Below are positions 56,496 to 64,000 of a stretch of DNA of 64,000 nt, in pieces. How positions within the stretch are numbered: the first letter of the stretch is position 1; each line of letters begins with the position of its first letter. Under the pieces are notes generated by a model, which saw only the letters and a list, made by a program, of their open reading frames with translations, had not been told where the DNA came from and searched no databases. Made by a program: the position numbers and the translations under genes. The DNA comes from Adiantum capillus-veneris (taxonomy: Eukaryota; Streptophyta; Polypodiopsida; Polypodiales; Pteridaceae): assembly GCA_014529385.2 (NCBI GenBank), contig CM043952.1, positions 155,777,057 through 155,841,056 on the forward strand, read 5' to 3'.

Positions 56496-56608
56496 AACAT
56501 CATGAGCTTCTGCTCGGGAGGCACCGCATACCTAGCTAGGTACGATTGGGGGCAGGGGACCACCCGGGCCAGGTATGCGGTGCCTCCCGAGCAGAAGCTC
56601 ATGATGTT
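56496..56608. repeat. Perfect 38-bp inverted repeat with 37-nt loop
   Basis: Left arm 56496-56533 (AACATCATGAGCTTC...CGCATACCT) is the exact reverse complement of the right arm 56571-56608. The 37-nt loop is G-rich. A transcript would fold into one long perfect hairpin. There is no target duplication and I cannot match it to a known microRNA. Confidence 0.9.
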
Positions 56609-56973
56609 ATGCATTGTATGAAAAACACTGGAAAAGACTCCATTCTCCTACATGAGAATTCTAACCCGCAGTAAGGCTTGTGACCACAAACAATCAATTT
56701 TGTGGGATGGAGCAAAGTTAAAGTGAAACAGCACAAAAAAAAAGTACCGATTTTCTATTTCAAAACTTGTACATTGAGATAAAAATCCAATTTAATATTT
56801 AATCATTCAGGTAAACTCAACAAGTCGTAAAACCTATACTATTAAAGCTTAGAATTTTAAATTTACTTTGCAGTCAATTTCTTGACCCGCTTCTAAAAAT
56901 GTCTCCATTCTTTTATAATTTTGCTAAAATTACCAAGACAAGGAAAAATATCATGAAAAGGGTTATACAAGCC
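56609..56973. other. Unassigned A/T-rich sequence downstream of the WRKY exon
   Basis: It could include the WRKY 3' UTR (minus strand). No polyadenylation signal stands out. Confidence 0.4.
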
Positions 56974-57229
56974 TCACATGAAATGTGGGCCATTTGGAAC
57001 CCTTGGCAATTGATGGAGAGGGTTCCAAGTATGTAAGGGAGAAAATACAGTGTGGATGGTTGGGGTAGTGGCATCCTTCACATGTAAAGTTGGGTGTTGT
57101 TGTTGTTGTTGTTGACAATGATGGTTGTGTATGCCTTGATATGTGGTGACCACAATGCTTGGGTCATCTAAGCGCCGCTCCACTCGCTTCTTGACACCAC
57201 AATTGTTGTGTGTGCATCGATAATAGCTC
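56974..57229 (-). CDS. WRKY transcription factor, last exon only
   Basis: After a splice acceptor (TATAG at 57230-57234, minus strand) the exon encodes, with a split Arg codon, SYYRCTHNNCGVKKRVERRL and then DDPSIVVTTYQGIHNHH. This is the zinc-finger half of a WRKY domain with the C-X4-C-X23-H-X-H ligands complete. The intron sits at the conserved R-type position just before SYYRC. A poly-Gln run (six Gln from CAA codons) and a short tail end at TGA (56974-56976). The exon with WRKYGQK should lie at higher coordinates, but I do not find it; a (GA)n array (57247-57288) occupies the intron close to the acceptor. It could be a true gene with a long intron or a detached exon. WRKY proteins bind W-box DNA. 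Confidence 0.8.
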
Positions 57230-57243
57230 CTATAAATTCATCA

Positions 57244-57246
<3 letters not shown>

Positions 57247-57288
<42 letters not shown>
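57247..57288. repeat. (TC)n microsatellite in the WRKY intron
   Basis: A TC run on the plus strand, immediately upstream (minus strand) of the WRKY splice acceptor, followed by an ACACAC stretch. Confidence 0.93.
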
Positions 57289-57290
<2 letters not shown>

Positions 57291-58577
57291 ACACACACAC
57301 AAAGTTCTTTTGGTCGAATCATACTTTAAAAAGCATGTTGTTTGAATTTATTGTCCATTCCCATCATCAAATATATATTTTTGAAAACGATATCTCATTT
57401 TCCAAAATACTTTTTTTTCTTCTGAAAACGACATCTCATTTGCCAACTTTGCCTTCTAGGCACAAGGGGGTCACAAGCTACAATGGGTGAAAAGACTTTT
57501 CTTTTCATCAACACGTTGAGAGTTTTATTACAGAGAACCAAAAGGTGTACAAAGCATATTCAAATGAATAACTACATGGGATAGAAGCAACATATGGGGT
57601 TCTAAGTCCGACTAAACATGAGAAAATTTGGACCCAAAGGTGATAGAGCGGGGCTTACAATGTGATGTAACCATAAATTGGGGATGAGAGGGTCTAGAGT
57701 AGGCTATTTATGGCTTCCTAGATGTCTTCCATCAGGTTGATGGATTTGATGACCAACTAGGTAGCCGCTTTGATCTTGGCCAAGTTCTTCACCGCCATGT
57801 TGATTAGGTTGGACTATTTGTGTTCTTTTGAGTTGGCTTGTTTCTAGGCTTCACCCAATGACTCATACAAAGCGTTGATGTCTCAAAAGATGAGGTTCCT
57901 CACATAGTATGTGGAGGCTTCAAGTGTTCATACCACTAACAAGTGCTTAGACCACTCACATGCATGTTCTTAAGCCACTCGCAAGGGCTCAGACCACCTA
58001 AAAGTGCTATGATCACTTACAATTGCTTAGACCACTGAGAGGAGATTAAACAACTTACACACATTTTCTAAGACCACTTGCAAGTACTCAGGGGATGAAC
58101 GTGCGATATGCAAGATGAGGAGACACGCCTCGTTCATGAAGGAGGCATGAACCTTCTTGAAGAGAGAGGGCAAGGCCCTTCTAGTGCCTACCCCACCTGC
58201 CAAGTATTTCTTAGGTGTTGGTAGTGTCCTGATAGGTAGATCTTGTGTTTCTTGTGGCCACCTACTGTCAAGCAAACATGCGACCAACATTTAGTATCTG
58301 CCATGTGCCCACAACTACCACCGTTTTTTATTTTCCATTGTATGTGCAAGTGCATTGTCAGTGGGAGATACCTACTATAGCAAGATGTTGGGAACTTGGG
58401 AATATGTATGAGGAGTCCATAGGTAAGGCATTCCTCTCGAGTTCTACCAAACACCGAGCGGACTTATCCGAGCAAGCTCAAAACCGAGCAAAGTTATTAA
58501 GTGAGTTGCTCAAGTATATGTATCCTTCTTCTATATAAAGAGATTTCTTAAAACTTCTATATTGTCAGAGGGCCTAC

Positions 58578-58579
<2 letters not shown>
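57289..58579. other. Unassigned sequence
   Basis: Searched by eye for the missing WRKYGQK exon on the minus strand without success. CCACTCGCAAGGGCTCAGAC-like phrases (57930-58085) repeat loosely. Confidence 0.4.

Positions 58580-58660
<81 letters not shown>
58580..58660. repeat. (TC)n microsatellite
   Basis: About 80 bp of pure TC leading directly into the first 48-bp palindrome. Confidence 0.95.
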
Positions 58661-58663
<3 letters not shown>

Positions 58664-58710
58664 ACTCTCTAAAAGAGTCTGTGTCGGCACAGACTCTTTC
58701 AAAGATTTTT
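58661..58710. repeat. 48-bp palindrome family, copy 1
   Basis: AAAACTCTCTAAAAGAGTCT on the left and AGACTCTTTCAAAGATTTTT on the right of a GTGTC/GGCAC centre. It is imperfect but clearly the same design as copies 2-6. Confidence 0.85.
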
Positions 58711-59042
58711 TTAAAAGAAAGGGCCCTTTGAGTTTTTTGAGTTATCTGGGCCAGTTCACGTGAAGGCTCAGCTCCCAATTGGTTGCCAATCAGATGAGAA
58801 ATCAAGAAAAAAAAGGCTGCAACCAGTTACGACCCTACCCCTCCTAGGCACGGGGGTGGATCAGATTGGGAATCGTAGACCATGACAAGTGAATTAACAC
58901 TCACGATGTACTGTTTTAGGCTTTCACAAATTGAGATACTTTATTTACTTAATCACACAACTGCTCGTAGTTCTCACAAGAACGTAACATAGCTGGTTGC
59001 CAGTTGTGCACAAATAGGCAACCACTGAAGTATGTGAACTCC

Positions 59043-59143
<101 letters not shown>

Positions 59144-59253
59144 TTCTTGTTGCTTACCAACTTTATAGTCATTGCGCACTTTTGCGTTATGCCTAATGTG
59201 TGCAGAGCAAGCAGCTAAGACGTAGGCACTGAGACGGTGCCAGTGATTATAAG

Positions 59254-59255
<2 letters not shown>

Positions 59256-59340
<85 letters not shown>
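59256..59340. repeat. (TC)n microsatellite
   Basis: About 85 bp, ending 15 bp before palindrome copy 2. Confidence 0.95.
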
Positions 59341-59343
<3 letters not shown>

Positions 59344-59354
59344 TTCAAAAAAAA

Positions 59355-59402
59355 AAACTCTCTGAAGGAGTCCATGCTAGCGCGGGCTCCTTTAGAGAGT
59401 TT
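59355..59402. repeat. 48-bp palindrome family, copy 2
   Basis: Half-site AAACTCTCTGAAGGAGTCC with centre ATGCT/AGCGC; preceded by (TC)n and an A run and followed by a T run. Confidence 0.9.
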
Positions 59403-59614
59403 TTTTATAGAGATAGTGAGAGACGAGTGCATGGGCGAGAAACTTAGAGTGACCACTCTAAGTTATGCCTTCTGTATTTGTCTGCAACACGGAAGGTGAA
59501 AAATGGCGATGAGAGATAAGCATAGCGTGATCTCTCTAAGTCGTACCTTCTGCCTAATTTGTCTACAATGCGGGAGGTGAATAATGGTGATCCTCTCCTT
59601 CTGTATATAAAAAA

Positions 59615-59661
59615 AAACTCTTTGAAGGAGTCCGCGCCGGCGCGGACTCCTTCAAAGAGTT

Positions 59662-59662
<1 letters not shown>
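59615..59662. repeat. 48-bp palindrome family, copy 3 (perfect)
   Basis: A 48-base perfect palindrome: each half is AAACTCTTTGAAGGAG followed by TCCGCGCC, read inward. It is preceded by an A run and followed by (TA)n. Confidence 0.95.

Positions 59663-59750
<88 letters not shown>
59663..59750. repeat. (TA)n microsatellite between two palindromes
   Basis: 88 bp of TA with symmetric TATATATACATA/TATGTATATATA edges, so 59615-59798 is one long inverted repeat. Confidence 0.95.
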
Positions 59751-59929
<179 letters not shown>

Positions 59930-59994
59930 TGCATGAGAGAGAGACGTAGCACGATATCCTTCTATCTTTGTTTGCAACGCGGGGGGGGTGAAAA

Positions 59995-60302
59995 ATGGCG
60001 ATGAACATTCAGATGCTTGCTGGTCTAGCTCTCATGCTCTTTGTTGGTGCCCTCATGCAAGTTTTGGCCTGTGCTATTTACAATAATTGGCGGCCCATGT
60101 TGACAATTCTAATGTCGATAAGATGGAAGAGACTGGGTTGATGCTACCATATTCCGAACTGGGTTTTCTGCGGTTGGGAGCATTGCGATTCCTGCTATCT
60201 TGCACCGTGCAAGGCAATGTACATTGAGTTCGTGTCCTTTTTTATTCTACTCTGCACAGTGGCTCACACATTCAACCAAGTTAGCAGAGATGACAGGTGG
60301 TG
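59995..60302 (+). pseudogene. VPS55-family protein retrocopy, broken
   Basis: The start [20 protein letters not shown] followed by MQVLACAIYNNWRPMLTILM matches the first half of VPS55, a small multi-spanning endosomal sorting protein. After a gap of about 30 codons the frame resumes as RDWVDATIFRTGFSAVGSIA and then IPAIL, its second half. A further frameshift leads into YIEFVSFFILLCTVAHTFNQ and a TGA near 60302. No intron is visible, so a processed copy is likely. The leader upstream of its ATG is repeated twice at 59.48 and 59.57 kb. Recognition is from conserved family sequence, not an alignment. Confidence 0.78.
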
Positions 60303-60419
60303 AGAACATTGTCTTCACATAAATGAAGTTGTTCTTCCGTTGTAGTATAATTTATGAAAGGTGATGGAAGATGACATTGTGAAAGGTTATGTGCTTGCTA
60401 TAGAAAGTAAGGCCACTAT

Positions 60420-60420
<1 letters not shown>

Positions 60421-60470
<50 letters not shown>
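60421..60470. repeat. (AG)n microsatellite
   Basis: About 50 bp of AG repeats. Confidence 0.95.
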
Positions 60471-60472
<2 letters not shown>

Positions 60473-60555
60473 GATCATAACTGAGATGACGCCAGGCCAC
60501 CAAGGAGGCTAAGCGGGTAGCCTGTTGAGGTTCAAGTTTTCATGCACACCCTCTC

Positions 60556-61004
<449 letters not shown>

Positions 61005-61020
61005 TAAAAAAAAGATAAAA

Positions 61021-61068
61021 AAACTCTCTCAAAGAGTCCACGCCGGCGCAGACTCTCTCATAGAGTTT
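61021..61068. repeat. 48-bp palindrome family, copy 5
   Basis: Left half AAACTCTCTCAAAGAG then TCCACGCC; right half GGCGCAGACTCTCTCA then TAGAGTTT. Confidence 0.9.
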
Positions 61069-61129
61069 TCTTTAGAGAAAGAGAAAAGCTCAATGAGAGA
61101 GAGAGACAATGAGGACTTCAACTTTGTTC

Positions 61130-61285
61130 CAGCCCAATCCTTGCTTTCATGCAACCACTTCGCAATCACCTCGGTCCCATCTTTAGCCTTCATGTCAGCA
61201 ATACCCGTGTGATTGTCATCACCTTCCCTGCCCTTGCCCATGAAGCCCTCGTTGATAAGGGTACCCTCTTGCAGCTCGACGTGAA
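61130..61285 (+). pseudogene. Cytochrome P450 N-terminal fragment
   Basis: The frame from 61149 reads MQPLRNHLGPIFSLHVSNTR and then VIVITFPALAHEALVDKGTL. This fits the segment of plant A-type P450s in which LRxxYGPIFSLRMGS is followed by AHEALVxKG and then FADRP. The FADRP continuation is missing: similarity ends near 61275, shortly before palindrome copy 6. Only about 45 codons remain, so the assignment is by motif. P450s are haem monooxygenases of the ER membrane. Confidence 0.6.
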
Positions 61286-61304
61286 AATTCAAAAAGAGGA
61301 TTTT

Positions 61305-61353
61305 GAAAATTCTCAGAGAGAGTCCACATCGACGCGGGCTCACTTTTCTAGTC
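61305..61353. repeat. 48-bp palindrome family, copy 6 (degenerate)
   Basis: AAAATTCTCAGAGAGAGTCC on the left and GCGGGCTCACTTTTCTAGTC on the right of a CATC/GACG centre. Confidence 0.7.
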
Positions 61354-61369
61354 ATGGATGAAAATGACT

Positions 61370-64000
61370 ACGGTTTACCTTCTTGCCTCAGCTAGTGTGA
61401 CTCCAATAGGCTTTTAGTCTTTTCTTACCCAACCTCGTCGCTACATGACACTGGCGAAGTGAAGGCATCAATAGCAGAGGTTTAATCTACCGTTGATAAA
61501 AATTGGTCTTGCAAACATATTAGGGCTCTCCTTGCATCATAAATGCCCTTCAACCCTTGGATGTCCCGCCTTGAGGCACTCTGCCTTAACTATCTAGGCT
61601 AGCATGTGTCACTAAGCATGATGCAAGGCCGTATGTATAAAAGTATTTAAAAGTCTTGCCTCCCCTATTGCGGCGATCCACTACCCCAAATCCCGCCCCC
61701 GCTGTTGCAGATTGAAATGTAGTTATTGATCCCTTTACTGTGCCCCCGTATTACTTATAAACAAGGATTTCCCAACCAAATCCAATGAATAGGGAGGGAC
61801 ACTCATATTTGACTTTCCTAGCCAACAGAGTTGTGTTAAAGTTGTTTGTTGTGCAGCCAACAACCCACTCATCCCTTGAAGGGGGGTACCCTGTGGGGTG
61901 CTTAGGCAAGTGCACACTGGGATTTCACTTTGTTCAAATTTTGCAAGACATAGAAAAACCTAATAGGGGTTGGACAACTCCACAAAGTAGTGGAGAGGCT
62001 ACAACACGAGGACAATGGACATGTTAAAGAAAACTGCAAGAGCGGAGCCAACTTATTGCATATAATGGAGTCACAATCTTGTAAGAGTCTCACGCAAAGG
62101 GAGGGGAAGATGTTGAATCCCTCTGGGCATGGTAGATTATCCTACATTTGAGACGGTAGAGATGCTGACAATGATGAATCTGTTGATCGAATTACCATGG
62201 ATGCTACTGCATCCAACTCATTGAACTTGTTGATCACACGCACTGCTTGTGCGCTTGTGTCGCTACTGGTGGAGGGCCTCTTTGTTTTCTTTTGTATTAT
62301 ATCAAAACCTTCCTATGGCATTCACAACAAATGTGGCACTCTTTCATTTCTTCAAACTGGGCCATTGACGATTAAGTGCTTTGGCAGATGGAACGACGTG
62401 GAAGTCACCTTGGGCAAGTTTTTATGGTTTAAGTTCTATATGTATCTTGTTGAGTTTTGCTCAGTTTTATGATTGCTCAAAAAGGTTTTCTCGGAGTTTG
62501 AAATTCCTCATTCGTCTCTCATAAAACATGAATCATTCTACTTTTGATATGTACATTAATAGTTTGTTATGTCTCAAGTGATTTAGAGGCTAGCAAGGGG
62601 GCTTCCACCTCATTCCCACATGATGTGGATGAGCCTTCTGACCTGGACACCTTGATGAGGAAATACAAAAACTTAAAGGATTGTAGTTGGTCTATGGATG
62701 TTCAAAAAGGTGATGAGCTTGGAGTTGTAGACATCCTGAAGGAGGCACTTAGTTTTGCAAGCACGCAAGGTAATATTGGTTACTGTCGACATGTTGTTCT
62801 TAGACATATGATTATCCATGGTCACTGTGATCACCACCAAATACATTTGTGCCTAACTTGATTTCATGTTTCCAACATAGGTATCGATGTCAGTAAGCCA
62901 TTGAGTCAGGTTATTGCTCCAACTAGAGAGCCAAGCCGTGCCTATAAGGGTGTGCAATCAAAAGAGGAGAAGTTGGACCCAGACATGGAAGAGACTCTCT
63001 AGTTTGTTGCAGGAGATCTATAAAAGAAAAGTAAAAGGAAAATGGAGGATGGGATTTGTTGGGACCCCAAGAAAATTACTAATCCACTTTCTCCCAAAAG
63101 CTGAGTGTGCAAAAAGCTTTAGCTTTGTAGCTTTTTGTTCATGTTGTCGTATTACTTTGCGGCACTAATGTCTGTGGCATGTCTTAAGTTCATTTTGTTT
63201 TACCAAATTAACAGTTTGTATTTAAAATTCAAGTTGTTGGCTTGAACACCCTTCAACCCATTAATGAGGTAGAGCACATCGAGCATTGCCCTCCATGCTA
63301 TCAGTTTCGATGCTTCAATGAATCCCAAGACTCGGTAGTCATTGTTGCCTTCAACAATGTTCTTGCATGCGTGCATGATAAACACATTTCAAGGATTCCT
63401 CCAGGTGTCTCAATGATGTACTTTTTTGCAATCTCTGAGGATGCAAACATCACCTACTACCTAGAGCAGGATGCAAAGTTGTTCTTGCTAGCATTGAGTC
63501 AAATTGCAGAGGTGTTTGTGTGGAACTCATGTGGAGGATGGAAATTGGATTTTGACATGATAATTTCGTGTCTCATGCCAAAGAAATCTTGAGTGGATGG
63601 ATGTAGCAAATCATGTTCCAAGTTAGCATTTAGTTCTTTGATAATCCTTCTAGACCAATGTTCTCTAAAAATCTTGATACCTTCTTGCATATCTTCCCAA
63701 AGTTCAATAAGTCAAACACTTGTGCTAGATGGAAATCTTATATAAAATGTACTTTAATTAACTTGCATGCTATGTAATTCTTCGTGAACTTGAAAGGAAA
63801 AATGAGCGGCAATGGAAAAAATTCCTAAAAGAGGATGTGGCTGAGTTTGTGATGCAATGGACAAAAAGTGTTGGCAGAACAAAAACTATCAGAGAGTGCC
63901 CTTTTAATGCCATAGATGAGTCTTTGCAATAGTGGAACTACACTATTTTTGTAGACAATGTCGGCAAAAGGAGAAATATTCAAGGTCCCATCTTGCTTTC
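61370..64000 (+). other. Unassigned region with a few exon-like frames
   Basis: Plus-strand pieces look protein-like but unfamiliar. At 62580-62768 (DVDEPSDLDTLMRKYKNLKD, GVVDILKEALSFASTQG) the frame ends at a possible donor (AAG-GTAATA). It could join 62880 (GIDVSKPLSQVIAPTREPSR) after a possible acceptor (ACATAG). 63300-63590 reads DSVVIVAFNNVLACVHDKHI and YYLEQDAKLFLLALSQIAEV. 63783-63925 reads ERKNERQWKKFLKEDVAEFV. Stops separate them. They may be a decayed gene or transposon I do not recognise. Confidence 0.3.

Noticed and set aside
56496-56608. Naming the hairpin as a known conserved microRNA
   Set aside because: Neither arm contains a mature sequence I recognise from conserved plant microRNA families.

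Overview
The window looks like nuclear DNA from a land plant with a large, repeat-rich genome. The plant call rests on a Tnp2/CACTA transposon, Ty1-copia elements with plant-type initiator-Met tRNA primer sites, and fragments of plant gene families: a WRKY zinc-finger exon, an HMA/HIPP metal-binding domain, a VPS55 copy and a P450 piece. A coiled-coil/RRM-type LINE ORF1 and very long dinucleotide arrays would suit a non-angiosperm such as a fern or lycophyte, but that is a weak inference. I see no complete host gene, rRNA or tRNA gene; nearly everything is transposable-element sequence, much of it nested.

Layout. 1-4.19 kb: a LINE on the minus strand with intact ORF1 and an ORF2 open for 1007 codons to the window edge. 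4.2-11.56 kb: a CACTA (En/Spm) element with a six-exon tnp2 gene (one premature stop), a second Transposase_24-like gene, a captured HMA fragment and a 3' terminus ending in TAGTG; its 5' end is not visible, as expected if the LINE inserted into it. 11.6-31 kb: decayed LINE pieces, LTR fragments, satellite-like repeats, a 1.35 kb TTAA-flanked inverted-repeat element, a two-member CATTAGG-type MITE family and a hAT MITE with a perfect 8-bp target duplication. 31-37.2 kb: a small non-autonomous LTR element, then a truncated copia element (copia-1) with a 1.16 kb LTR. 37.2-42.1 kb: an old LINE interrupted by a second TTAA element. 43.06-49.24 kb: a full-length but inactive copia element (copia-2) with 205-bp LTRs, a CTAGC target duplication, a perfect primer site and a tandemly multiplied 3' end; it sits inside another LINE remnant. 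49.2-56.4 kb: more LINE debris. 56.5-57.3 kb: a perfect 38-bp inverted repeat and the last exon of a WRKY gene. 58.5-61.4 kb: the most unusual part, with six copies of a 48-bp palindrome next to CT/GA/TA microsatellites and interleaved with pieces of host genes. 61.4-64 kb: unrecognised.

Functionally this is a record of successive insertions, not a working pathway. The only element that looks potentially competent is the LINE at the left edge. The best candidate for something undescribed is the palindrome-plus-microsatellite module at 58.6-61.4 kb and its association with gene fragments.
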